Source: Ilyonectria destructans (lineage: Eukaryota > Ascomycota > Sordariomycetes > Hypocreales > Nectriaceae). Taken from it: 64,000 bases of DNA. The stretch's first letter is position 1. Every line of letters starts with the position of its first letter. The DNA lies in contig JAHEWK010000027.1 of NCBI GenBank assembly GCA_020740775.1, positions 248,001-312,000 on the forward strand. Reading direction: 5' to 3'. The position numbers and the translations under genes were made by a program. Below, piece by piece: positions 32,546 through 42,490 of the stretch. The notes under the pieces were generated by a model that made no database searches, was not told the origin of the DNA, and saw nothing but the letters and a program-made list of their open reading frames with translations.

Positions 32546-35500
32546 GAACACGCGGCGGCTGTGAGAGAATGGGAGACAACCGGTAAAAAGAGAATGGATG
32601 GAGATCCATTCATAGCAGACGTTAGGGTGAATGGAACGGACTTCGTACCATCCCTCGTCGACTATGGTTGCCTCTGCTACGGCGCGGTTAGCAAACGGAC
32701 CTTCCAATCTCTTCAGCTGCCACATATACCTGTTCAACCTCGCATCCTCGAGAATGCAGCAGGAGACGGCAAGGAGGTTAAGATCGACAAGATCACTTAC
32801 TTATCGATCGACCTAGACGGACACCAACAGCGCCGTGTATTTATGTACGTCATTGACGACCTTAACTGGGATATGATTCTAGGCAAACGATGGATGGAAG
32901 ATCAAGATGTTCACATTCATGCGAAGGAAGGATACTTGGAGATCGGAACCAGTGGAGCTCAAGTACAAGACCGACAACGCTATCGGCCCCCTCGACTAGA
33001 GGTCTCGAAGGTGATGGCCGCTGCCTTTCTAGGCGACGTGCGCCGCAACAGACGTACAGGCGGCGTTGGAGTTTATGCCGTCACGATGGCGGACATCGAC
33101 AAAGCCTTGAGACCGAAACCAAAGATCGACCCAGTGGAGAAGTTGCCACCACACTACCACAAGTGGTTACAAGCCTTCTCTCGACAACTGGCCAACCAGT
33201 TACCTCCCCACAGGCCAGGCGTTGACCTGAAGATCGAAGTCCTACGAGACGAACACGGCCGCGAGAAACCCCTACCCTGGGGTCCGCTTTATGGCATGTC
33301 TCGCGAAGAGCTATTGGTACTGCGGAAGACACTTACAGAGCTTCTCGACAAGGAGTTTATCAGAGTTAGCAGTTCACCCGCGGCGGCACCGGTTCTCATG
33401 GTGAAAAAGCCTGGTGGAGGCGTTCGCTTTTGTGTGGATTACCGAGGACTGAACAACATCACCAAGAAGGACCGCTATCCGCTGCCCTTACTCAACGAAA
33501 CGCTACGCACTGTGGCAAAGGCAAAGTGGTTCACGAAGCTAGATGTTATAGCAGCATTCCACAAGATCAGGGTCGCCCCCGGAGACGAAGAAAAGACGGC
33601 CTTCAGAACACGCTACGGATCTTTTGAATGGCTGGTAGTCCCATTTGGACTGACAGGTGCACCCGCAGCCTTTCAACGGTATATCAACAGCGTGCTCCAA
33701 GACTACCTAGACGATTTCGTGTCAGCATACATCGACGACGTGTTGATCTTCTCTTCTGGAAGCATTCAAGACCACCGCGACAAAGTCGGCAGGGTCCTCC
33801 AACGCCTAATGGATGCTGGGCTACAGCTAGACATCAGCAAGAGCGAATTCGAAGTCAAGACGGTGAAATATCTCGGGTTCATTATCGAGGCGGAGAACGG
33901 GATCCGAGTCGATCCTGAGAAGGTCAAGGCTGTCAAGGAATGGACTACGCCAACGAACGTAAAAGCCGTTAGAGCCTTTATCGGTTTCGCGAACTTCTAT
34001 AGGATTTTCATGCCTGAGTTCTCAGAGATAGCAGAGCCGCTGATACGGCTAACGAAAAAGGACGTACCCTTCCGTTGGGACGACCTATGCGAAGAAGCCT
34101 TTGAGAAGCTTAAGGACCTGTTGATCACGGCCCCTATTCTAGCTCATTTCCACCCGGAGAGAGAGACTATCGTGGAGGCAGATTCTTCAGGATTTGTCAC
34201 TGGGGGTGTCCTCTCCCAGCGAGACGACGAAGACGGACTATTACGGCCTGTCGCCTATTTCTCGAAGAAACACTCGCCAGCAGAGGTCAACTACGCTATT
34301 CACGACAAGGAACTGCTTGCTATTGTAAGGTGTCTGGAGCAATGGGAACCAGAGCTGCGAGCTGTGAAGAATTTCAGGATCCTCACGGACCATCAGAATC
34401 TGAAATACTTCTATTCGGAGAGAAGATTAACGGAAAGACAAGTACGATGGTCGGAGTTCTTATCCAGGTTCCATTTCACACTCGAATGGAGACCCGGAAA
34501 GAAGGCTGGACTGCCAGACGCGCTCTCTCGACGAGACCAAGATATGCCAGCCGACTACTCGGACGAGCGGCTCAAGGCACGCATTATGAGGCTCTTTCAG
34601 GACGACCATCTTAGAAGGGTACGCATCTCGACAGTTTCCACCAACACTGAGGGCGCCCTGGAGTTTGATTTCGAAAAGGATATCAGGCTATTCGAGGACC
34701 AGGAATTGCAGCAACTTTGGGACGCCGCACGCCGAGAGGACAAGCTCTACCAGGAACTCACGAAGCTAGTAGCGAATGGAGAGAAGAACTTACCGACACA
34801 GTTGCAAAAGGAGAAGGTTGTGAGTATCTCAGAATGCTCACTGGATGACAAAGGTCTCCTATGCTTCCGGAATCGTGTCTGGATACCCAACTCTGAGCCG
34901 CTGCGCACGAAGATTATTCAAGCAACACACGACTCCCACATTACCGGGCACCCGGGGAGAGACCTTACGTACTCTATTCTGTCGAGACGCTTCTTTTGGC
35001 CGGGCGCAGCTAGCGAAGTACGCCAATTCGTGCGTAACTGTGAGGTCTGCGGAAGGAACACCATTTGGAGAGACACGAAGAGAGGGCTCCTGAAGCCATT
35101 ACCCATTCCGCAACGAATATGGAGCGAGGTCACTATCGACTTCATTACGGACCTCCCACCATCGGGACGGGATGGCGCGACGAACTGCATGGTAGTCACA
35201 GACCGGCTTACCAAAGGCGTCGAACTCGAAGGCATGAGCGATATCTCCTCGGAAGCGGTTGCTAAGAGACTCTTCGAACGGCACTACCCGGTCCATGGTA
35301 TTCCAACAGCCATAACCAGTGACCGTGGGCCCCAGTTTGTCAGCGACATGTGGAAGCACTTCTGCAAACTGCTGCAGATCGAGCAGCGGCTATCGACGGC
35401 GTACCACCCACAGACGGATGGAGCGACGGAGCGAATGAACCAAGAGGTTGAGAAGATCCTACGAATATGGACAAACTATCTCCAAGAGAATTGGCTAGAC

Positions 35501-36235
35501 CTGCTACCAATAGCCATGGCAACAATCAACGAGAGGGACGCGGCCTCTACCGGCCTAAGCCCGTTCTTCTTCATGCACGGCTACCACAACGAGCCAATTC
35601 AGCTAGTCGAGGATCGAAGAGCAGAAGATGCGAGGGAGGGCGAGGTTATGGCAGAAGACTTCATCCAGAGACTTCAGGACGCCACAGAGTTTGCGCAAGC
35701 TGCAATAGCTATGGCCCAAGAGATACAGCAAGCCCAAGCCAACAGGCACAGAACTGCCTCGCCCCGCTACAAGCCTGGAGACTGGGTATACCTTAATCTG
35801 AAGAACGTCAAGACGTCACGGCCTTGTAAGAAGCTGGACTGGCTACATGCAAAATACCAAGTGGTCGAGGAGATTAACCCACACGCCTACAAGTTAGACG
35901 TGCCCGGACGCATACACCCAGTATTCCATGTGGATTTGCTCCGGCCCGTCCCTGACGACCCGCTACCATCACAGCAGGTCGATCACGAGAGCGCCCCACC
36001 AGTGCTGGTGGACGGTCAAGAGATGTACCTCGTTGAACGCATCCTCGATGAAAAGAAGGAAGGCACGCACAAGAAGGTGCTCGTGAAGTGGGTGGACTAT
36101 TCGAGACCCACGTGGGAGCATCTCAGTGCTGTACGGCATACGGATGCATGGAAACAATGGACAAAGCGGAAGAAGAAGAGAGTCAACTTCGAAAATCATC
36201 GTGAGATACACGCCAACTCTGGAGGAGGGGGGTAA
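32546..36235 (+). CDS. pol: Pol polyprotein: protease, RT, RNase H, integrase, chromodomain
   Basis: Open from the codon after the gag TAG to the TAA at 36233-36235. There is no ATG near its start, so expression by readthrough of the single UAG is likely. Positions counted from 32561: protease near 33 with LVDYG, tyrosine replacing the usual Ser/Thr of the D-[ST]-G active site; RT about 230-410 with the catalytic YIDD near 390; RNase H about 500-620 (EADSSGF, HDKELLAI, TDHQNLKYF); integrase zinc-binding H-H-C-C near 790-830, then D-D-E residues near 859 (DFITDLP), 920 (TSDRGPQF) and 957 (GATERMNQ); chromodomain about 1154-1205 (YLVERILDEK ... VLVKWVDYSRPTWEHL). All catalytic domains are uninterrupted. 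The chromodomain probably directs integration to particular chromatin. Confidence 0.93.
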   Translation, partial: EHAAAVREWETTGKKRMDGDPFIADVRVNGTDFVPSLVDYGCLCYGAVSKRTFQSLQLPHIPVQPRILENAAGDGKEVKIDKITYLSIDLDGHQQRRVFMYVIDDLNWDMILGKRWMEDQDVHIHAKEGYLEIGTSGAQVQDRQRYRPPRLEVSKVMAAAFLGDVRRNRRTGGVGVYAVTMADIDKALRPKPKIDPVEKLPPHYHKWLQAFSRQLANQLPPHRPGVDLKIEVLRDEHGREKPLPWGPLYGMSREELLVLRKTLTELLDKEFIRVSSSPAAAPVLMVKKPGGGVRFCVDYRGLNNITKKDRYPLPLLNETLRTVAKAKWFTKLDVIAAFHKIRVAPGDEEKTAFRTRYGSFEWLVVPFGLTGAPAAFQRYINSVLQDYLDDFVSAYIDDVLIFSSGSIQDHRDKVGRVLQRLMDAGLQLDISKSEFEVKTVKYLGFIIEAENGIRVDPEKVKAVKEWTTPTNVKAVRAFIGFANFYRIFMPEFSEIAEPLIRLTKKDVPFRWDDLCEEAFEKLKDLLITAPILAHFHPERETIVEADSSGFVTGGVLSQRDDEDGLLRPVAYFSKKHSPAEVNYAIHDKELLAIVRCLEQWEPELRAVKNFRILTDHQNLKYFYSERRLTERQVRWSEFLSRFHFTLEWRPGKKAGLPDALSRRDQDMPADYSDERLKARIMRLFQDDHLRRVRISTVSTNTEGALEFDFEKDIRLFEDQELQQLWDAARREDKLYQELTKLVANGEKNLPTQLQKEKVVSISECSLDDKGLLCFRNRVWIPNSEPLRTKIIQATHDSHITGHPGRDLTYSILSRRFFWPGAASEVRQFVRNCEVCGRNTIWRDTKRGLLKPLPIPQRIWSEVTIDFITDLPPSGRDGATNCMVVTDRLTKGVELEGMSDISSEAVAKRLFERHYPVHGIPTAITSDRGPQFVSDMWKHFCKLLQIEQRLSTAYHPQTDGATERMNQEVEKILRIWTNYLQENWLDLLPIAMATINERDAASTGLSPFFFMHGYHNEPIQLVEDRRAEDAREGEVMAEDFIQRLQDATEFAQAAIAMAQEIQQAQANRHRTASPRYKPGDWVYLNLKNVKTSRPCKKLDWLHAKYQVVEEINPHAYKLDVPGRIHPVFHVDLLRPVPDDPLPSQQVDHESAPPVLVDGQEMYLVERILDEKKEGTHKKVLVKWVDYSRPTWEHLSAVRHTDAWKQWTKRKKKRVNFENHREIHANSGGGG
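36221..36232 (+). promoter_or_regulatory. Polypurine tract
   Basis: GGAGGAGGGGGG, separated from the 3' LTR only by the pol stop codon, serves as the plus-strand primer site in LTR retrotransposons. Confidence 0.85.
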
Positions 36236-36451
36236 TGTAACGGGTCAGGCCCACTTGGCTGGCGGCTCTGCCGCCAAGCCCGAATTCTTCTCCACAGCGC
36301 CATCGAGTTGATTCTCGAATCTTCTATATTAAAGAAGATATAACGCGTCTTCACGCACCCAGTTTGTATTTAGATTCTTTCCTTTCTTCATCTTGAAAGT
36401 AAACAGCATAGGGACTAGTTAGTTGAATCAACTCACTAGAGGCCTTTCACA
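36236..36451 (+). repeat. 3' LTR (216 bp)
   Basis: Identical by eye to the 5' LTR. Its last bases provide, on the minus strand, the TGA stop codon of the hAT transposase (36447-36449). The target duplication ATTTG follows at 36452-36456. Confidence 0.95.
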
Positions 36452-38786
36452 ATTTGGATATTTGGATAACCCCACTTTTCTCCCATGATGATATACATTG
36501 AGCTGCCCCAATAATATCCGCTTGGAGTCGGCCTCTTTGAGCTGTAACCATCTGTCCTGCAAGGCTGAATATTCGCTCCGGCTCAGAAGACATAGCGGGA
36601 ATTGAAAAGAGATCAATTGCCATCCGCGACAGACGTGGATACTGCCGTCTTCGGAGAAGCCAATACTGAATCGGATTATCCACCAAACAATCACCGGGGT
36701 CAGTAGTGGCCACCCACTCCGCATACTCATCGCGCGTAGCTGATGGTAAAGGTGCAGGCCGTGTGCTGAGCTTCCTGATTGAGGCCATAAAGTCATCTAG
36801 GTCGGTTGTCTTTCTTGGAACAGTCGGCTGCTCAGGTATCGTTTCCTGCTCGACAGGGAGATTTTGATACTCCCCCCACAGCTCTTGTACAGCTGCCTTT
36901 CCTCGTGCTAGCCAGTCCGGATGATCACCCCATTGCGACTCGACGGTTGACCAGCGAAAGGCAGGGTGGAGGATAAGGGCTGCGAGATACACAGGGCTAT
37001 CTTCGGTGAGGGTGTAGTATCGGTCCAGCTTCATCCAGCCGAGATTGCAACCAATCCGTAGGTGTGGTTCTTCATCTAGTTCATGTTGCACCTTGAACTC
37101 TTCCAGATGTTTCAGAAGCCACTCCATTGTGAGAAAAACCTCCCAGATCGCACCGAATTTACCTAAAATTATAAGCACAAGCTGAGTGTCGGAAGGCTAG
37201 ATTCGGCTCACCTTCCTTGGGTCGGGCTTCTAGGCGCTTGGTAGCTATCTTTAACGGCTTCAATATAGCCAGATACTCCGCAATCACGGACCAGTCCTCA
37301 GCAGACATCTTATCGTCAACAATCGCAGGCTTAGTTCGGCTCTTCTTGGGCATTGGCTTTGTCCCGTTTTGAGTTCTCCTGGCCACGTAGTTGTTCCATT
37401 CCGTAACTTCTGCCTGGACCAGGGAATCAAGTGCGTTCCGAAACTGGTAGCCTCGCTCCATCATCGCCTCAGACGAGTTCCAACGGGTAGCGTTATCTGT
37501 GACAACATTGTAGGTTGTTTTGTCTTCAAGGTTCAACGCGGTGTTCTCAATAAGCTGGAGCTTGTGGAGCTTCTCAATGCGCTGGCCAGATCGTTGCACC
37601 CAGTGAATAATATTGTGCAGCTTGCCAATCGGGCCTTTCGACCTCCAAAGTTTTATCTCATCTTGGATCTCTTTCTCCGCTTGGCAGTCGTCCTCAAAGG
37701 CGTCGGCGTCCGTGCCGAAGAGAATAGATCGGGCGACGAGGTTGATAATATGCCCACAGCAACGAAGCCGCTGGTGCTGCTTGTTGAAGCCGAACTCAGT
37801 GCTTAGGTCTTCAAGACACGTGTCGTTGCTCTCCGCATTGTCTGCGACAAAGTACCCAATGCGATCCTCAAACCCATATTCGTGAATTATTTCACTAACG
37901 CGATCGGCAAGGTTCTCGCCACTATGACGACCCTCGATTTGTGGCAAGCCTAGAAGGAATGTGCGAAACTTCCCTTCGTCGTCAAGAAAGTGCACGGCAA
38001 GGCCGAGAAGGGAGGTAAACTTGCGAGAGGACCACGCATCAAAGGAGATATTAATGCGGCCAAGTGAGCGACCAAGTATCTCAGTCACGACGCGTTTATG
38101 ACGATTGAAGGACCGTACAATCCATTCACGGATTGTGGTATGGGTAGGAAGACTTCCTGACTCAATGATAGCGCTGTTTGCGTATCCCATGAGCTCGCGG
38201 AAATATGGGCTCTCAAGCTTATTAAACGGGACGTTGTCGCAGGCCACCCAGCGTACAAGCAAATGCTGAAAGCGAACAGGATTAAACGACGCTATAAATG
38301 CGTTCATCACCGCTTGGTCCTTCGGTCGATGACAGTCCAGATCAGCCATGTCGAAGAGGGTGCGTTGCTTCTTCCTCTGCGGTGACATAGGCCCGTCTCG
38401 ATTGATGCGGTGGACATCTTCCATATGACCGTTTGCTTGGCTCGTAGAAGCAGCGTCGTACATATGAGTGATCGTAGCTTTCTTTCCGTGACAGTCTTTG
38501 CAGAGCCAGAATCGGCGACCAGAACCGTCTCTCTCGATATCGAATCCGTGCTCCCAGACCCATCCCGTCCGCGGCCTTCGTCTTTGTTTGCGGATGCAGT
38601 ACCCTGAAAGGCGATTCCAATCGATGCCTTCGTAGCCAGTGTAGTCGACCGAGGAGGAAGTGTCTATAGTCACCTCTCTGTTGGTATCGGATGGATCGAA
38701 GCTTGGGGGGCGTCGAGGTCACTGGGAGTGGTCGAAGGAGTTATTGAAGGTACTGCTCTACAATTGGCATTCGTAGACTGAGCCAT
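36447..38786 (-). CDS. hAT transposase (two exons, possible 5' frameshift)
   Basis: Exon 1 ends at 37212 and exon 2 begins at 37162 after a 49 bp intron, in matching phase 1. From the first codon of the long frame (38673, a GTG) the product is 725 residues. It contains a BED-type zinc finger (WLCKDC ... NGHMEDVH), the first catalytic Asp in ISFDAWSS (about 212), the second in YFVADNAESND (about 277) and the C-G-H motif CCGHIINLVA (about 305). The C-terminal dimerisation region carries the Glu of SSEPERIFSLAG. No ATG lies in frame upstream of 38673. A good ATG at 38786 reads MAQSTNAN and is one base out of register. A run of six C (coding strand, 38705-38710) between them is the probable site of a one-base loss or sequencing error. 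The retroelement insertion replaced the original stop and adds one residue. Confidence 0.88.
37163..37211 (-). other. Intron of the hAT transposase gene (49 bp)
   Basis: Donor GTGAGC, acceptor TTTTAG. Exon phases match and the protein alignment continues through it. Without splicing, exon 1 runs into a stop after AYNFR. Confidence 0.85.
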
Positions 38787-39188
38787 TTGGAGCAGGATTG
38801 TTGGGGATAGTTGAGGTTGCGAAGCTCAGCAGGCTACAGTCCGAGGCATACAAGCACCGTTGATATGTCGGGACGAACTGCTTGACCATGTCTCGCGAGT
38901 CGAACATGGTGCTGTGACAGGCAGCATCAGCTGAAAGGGCGTGGCGGGTTAATTGTGAGATGCGAGTTGTTTACCAAACTGGGTAGGATCCCAGGTAGAA
39001 GTGGGGTTGAGACTCGTCTCAACGCGAATGCTGGTTGGACAAACCCTTATCCAAATGAATTCAAATATCCAAATAAATCCAGGCCTCAAGATTTGATTTG
39101 ATTTGGATAATATTTTCCCTCATTTGATTTGATTTGATTTGGATTTATTTGATTTGATTTGGATACGATTTATTTGTTTGCAAGTCTG

Positions 39189-39196
39189 GCGCCAAG
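39189..39196 (+). repeat. hAT target-site duplication, right copy
   Basis: GCGCCAAG, identical to 30707-30714. Confidence 0.92.
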
Positions 39197-40279
39197 GTGA
39201 AAGGTCGGAAAGGAAAGATGTTGGCGGATTCTCGCGGCTGTTGATTGACGACGAGCCGTATCAGGGTTGCAGCGAGAGACGTGCGGATGATGGGCATATT
39301 AGCTGTTTGGAGGAAACGGGAGGGCGGTCGAGTCGGGGCGAGCGGAACGATTTGGCGTCAGCGATCAACCATTTGGCAACCATTTGGATGAGAAGAATGG
39401 CCACTTTTGACCTTTTCAGCCATTCTTCGTTTCGAAGGGAAGGGGAAAGGCTTCTCACTCTCCTTTCTATTCACCAGCGCCCACGGATGAAGACAACAAG
39501 GCCCAGGCGAACTTCAGTGATCATCGTCGGTGAAATCCTGAACGGTCGTCACGCATGTTCTGGTGGCCTCTGAGACCGTTGGGCCAAGCTGAACCATCTT
39601 GGACAAGGTCCTCAATTGATGACTGGGCTTTACACCTATCGCAACTGAGGCAACGCACCAATTGAATCGCAGACGGGTGGCTATAATGGAACAAATCCCT
39701 TGCCACCGGACTCCGATTGCCATATTTGCAGATTGCCATTTGCCAGGCAGTGTTGGAAACGGAGACGCAAAGGCCAAGTGCAAAATGTTGGTTTTGGATT
39801 GAGTGATGTTAGCCATATGGATGTATAGGTTATGTGCTTGGGGAGACGGGCCGTCTCAGGGTATCCGACAGCCTCTTTGAGGTGGTGTAGGAAGTGAGGG
39901 TTCATGAAACGCAGTGCGAAGATTGAAAATGTCGTCATGCGATGGAGATGGAAACTTGCATCTGCAGAATCGTGTATCCATCATGACCACTACCCAGTTC
40001 ACTTCGAATTCTACCGTGGGGAGTCCCGGGAGCCCACGGGATGACGATATATGGATATAGATGCAAGGTAGTTCTCGCGGGCCGCAGTATCTGGAGTGCG
40101 GGGTTCGGCAGATCAGAGCCCAGACGACGGTTGGGGAAAGCCTCAGGTTTCAAGTAAATGAAGAATGCGGGGTTTGGGTCATGAGCAAGATCGATTTGGC
40201 GGCAGAGACGTCATCGAAGTGATGTATGTCAAATGTCACAAGTGAGATGTGACTCTAGGGGATGGAGCAGTGTAGAAGC
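39197..40279. other. No supportable gene
   Basis: Short frames on both strands only; no recognised motifs. Helitron similarity begins abruptly near 40280. Confidence 0.5.
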
Positions 40280-42490
40280 AGAGTGCCCGGTATCCGAAGC
40301 ATATCAAGGGCCACATCACGGTGTTTCCGAATAATGTGCAGGAGCTGGCCACCAAAGTGCTCCCCCACCCACTCGTGCAAGTTATGGAAGAGATTCATGT
40401 CTCGTGGCAGTGTGAAGAGAAGCCAGCGCCAAGCGACCTGTCCGGTTTATTGTCGGTGAGGCGACGAGTCGTTGAGAGGGCGCTCGTCTGGTTGAAGAAG
40501 AACAACCCGCATTACGCCGAGATCGAGATTGACGCGGCGGATGGAGAGCTGGGGCGCGTCGCCGCATGGGGTGCCGCCGCTGGTGTACGATCGCATGGAA
40601 CGGAATGAGCCAACGGCATGGGAAAAAAACGCGAACGGCGCAAGTTGTTCCCCTAACGGAGCGTGGCATGGACGACGAGGGATCGTTGGATGTGGAGAAG
40701 CTTTTGTTTGCCTGCAATGCTGTGAACGGGGATGCGGCGGCCGGGGGAGCCAAAGCGGGGCCGACAACACGAGTGGAATCGGCGGAGAGACGACCAGGGC
40801 TTGCTGACGGATGTGAGCCATATATTCACGTTTCTCGGGGCGACGAATTCGCCGACTCATTTGATGCCTCGTTCTTCGCGAAGACGTTCCCGCAGCCTAT
40901 GTCCAGAGAAAGCCACTTGAGTATGTCTTCTCCGAGGTGCTGTATGGCCCTAGCTAGGCATGTCATTGAAGATGCAGCAGTCGAGCGGGTGCCAAGCTGA
41001 CAGATGAGGTAGGACCTGGACCAGGAAGGCCATTGCGCCCTCGAAGCGGAACGGTCGGCGACATCGGACATTTTCTTTCTGTTTGATAACAGGGAGCAAT
41101 TTTCGGCCGCATTTGATGAGGAAGCAAATTTCTGTGCTGGTGCGACACAGATCCATACTCATAGCCCAACTTGTGTCAAGTACTCCTTGAGCAAGGGCAA
41201 AGGAAGAGCAAAGAAGCGTGGCCTTTGCCGATTCCAGGCGCCATAGAGACTAGTCGAAAAAGACAGCCTTCACGGCAGACGGCGTGTTGCAGGTCCGAAA
41301 GAGGCATATCATGGTGAATCGGTGGAACAAGGCCATGGCCGTGGGGCTTCGCCACAACCACGACATCTCCTTCATAGCGACGCAGGGGAAGACCATGGCC
41401 CTCGTCTTTTATATCACATATTACGCGACCAAGGTAGAGGACCCGGTGTGGAAGCGCGTCGCTACCGCAGCAGAACTGCTGCCTGTCCCCTCAGCTGGCG
41501 GTGGAACGACCAATGGTGGAGAGGATCATGGAGATGACGGTGCCGGTGATGCTGGTACCAGGAACAGGACGCGGCAATTCTTGATGAGGGTGGCGAATCG
41601 CATATTCACAGAGCGATCTCTGTCGCAGATCGAAGCCATTGTCTCTCTGCTCTACTGGCACGTCTTCCGAAGGTGGCGACACCTTGGGCCGTGGACGAGT
41701 CGATCGTCGTGGAAGAAGCGGGTGAGAGAATCAGCTATGTTGAAGCATATCATCACCGGGGAGAGGTCTTGCGAGGCCTGTGTCTCTATGATTATGTGTC
41801 CCTCGTCAAGCTCAGGCGCAACGACGAGGATGATGCGGCTGCCTCTTGGGGAGAGGTGCCATTCGAGAGTGGGTGGGCGCTTGGAAGAGGCTGGTTGCAG
41901 GTGCTGAGACGGCCGCCAGCGTCTGCCTTGATGGCTACCTGAGCAAGGATTTCGACGAAGACAATGAAGGGTCGTGCCATCGGAGGTTCGTCTAGCAACT
42001 ATTCCGCCGAAACGTATCGGGTGAGGAACTAACTCTCCTGGTGAAGGGCAGCCGTGCAGCATCTAGCGCTATTTGTGCCGTGGGGTCATTCCTGTGCGAA
42101 CAAACGGACGACATCAACAGCATTTCGGCGCGGGCTCGAGAGGCACTTCCTTCGAGAGTATCATGCCTCGTCGATAGTGTGCAGCTGCTTCGGCGGTCGG
42201 CCGAAGGCGCGAAACCGACGCCAGGCAATGGGCAGCCTCAGCCGGCGACGGTGACTTTACGGCCGCACGTGCCGGTGAGGAAGGAGGAGGCGAGGCGGGT
42301 GAAGATGCCGCATCGGTGTACCAGTCTGACAGCATCGGTAACGCAACGCGTCTGATTGACGTCGTGAGAAGTGCAGTAGGCCCCAACCAGATCACTGCCG
42401 GTTCGCCGGAGCTCATGGCAACAATGGAGCAACTCTGTCGCTTCCAGCACTCAGCACTGAGCTCGACCTGCTGAGCTCCAGGCCACCATA
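40280..42490 (+). pseudogene. Helitron copy A: truncated, frame-broken Rep-region
   Basis: 40296-40900 matches copy B at 44555-45330 (FPNNVQELATKVLPHPL, VVERALVWLKKNNP, SRGDEFADSF), but lacks about 200 bp of the B linker. Further on come typical Helitron transposase blocks in shifting frames: IHTHSPTCVKYSLSKGKGRA, GLCRFQAP followed by a stop, then RHIMVNRWNKAMAVGLRHNH, FYITYYATK, QIEAIVSLLYWHVFRRW, EAYHHRGEVLRGLCLYDYVS and VQHLALFVPW. The stretch that should hold the HUH replication-initiator nuclease is missing between about 40900 and 41090. The N terminus is also absent. The copy is clearly not functional. Confidence 0.8.

Larger units (their letters stand above)
30837..36451 (+). mobile_element. 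Full-length Ty3/Gypsy chromovirus retrotransposon
   Basis: Two 216 bp LTRs beginning TGTAACGG and ending TTTCACA, flanked by the 5 bp duplication ATTTG (30832-30836 and 36452-36456). Internal region: primer-binding site next to the 5' LTR, gag, pol in the order protease, reverse transcriptase, RNase H, integrase and chromodomain, then a polypurine tract. That order plus the chromodomain identifies a chromovirus. The LTRs read as identical base for base, so insertion was recent. It lies inside the hAT element, at the very end of its transposase gene. Confidence 0.96.
30715..39188 (-). mobile_element. hAT DNA transposon interrupted by a Ty3/Gypsy element
   Basis: Left end CAGGCTTGCAAACAAATAAA and right end (reverse complement) CAGACTTGCAAACAAATAAA differ at one position. 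They are flanked by a perfect 8 bp duplication GCGCCAAG, the hallmark of hAT insertion. The element spans 8474 bp; removing the 5615 bp retroelement and one 5 bp duplication leaves about 2854 bp. It encodes one two-exon transposase on the minus strand. Both subterminal regions (30730-30830 and 39090-39175) are packed with AAATC/GATTT pentamers arranged in mirrored orientation, possibly transposase-binding arrays. The intact ends and catalytic residues suggest fairly recent activity. Confidence 0.93.
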
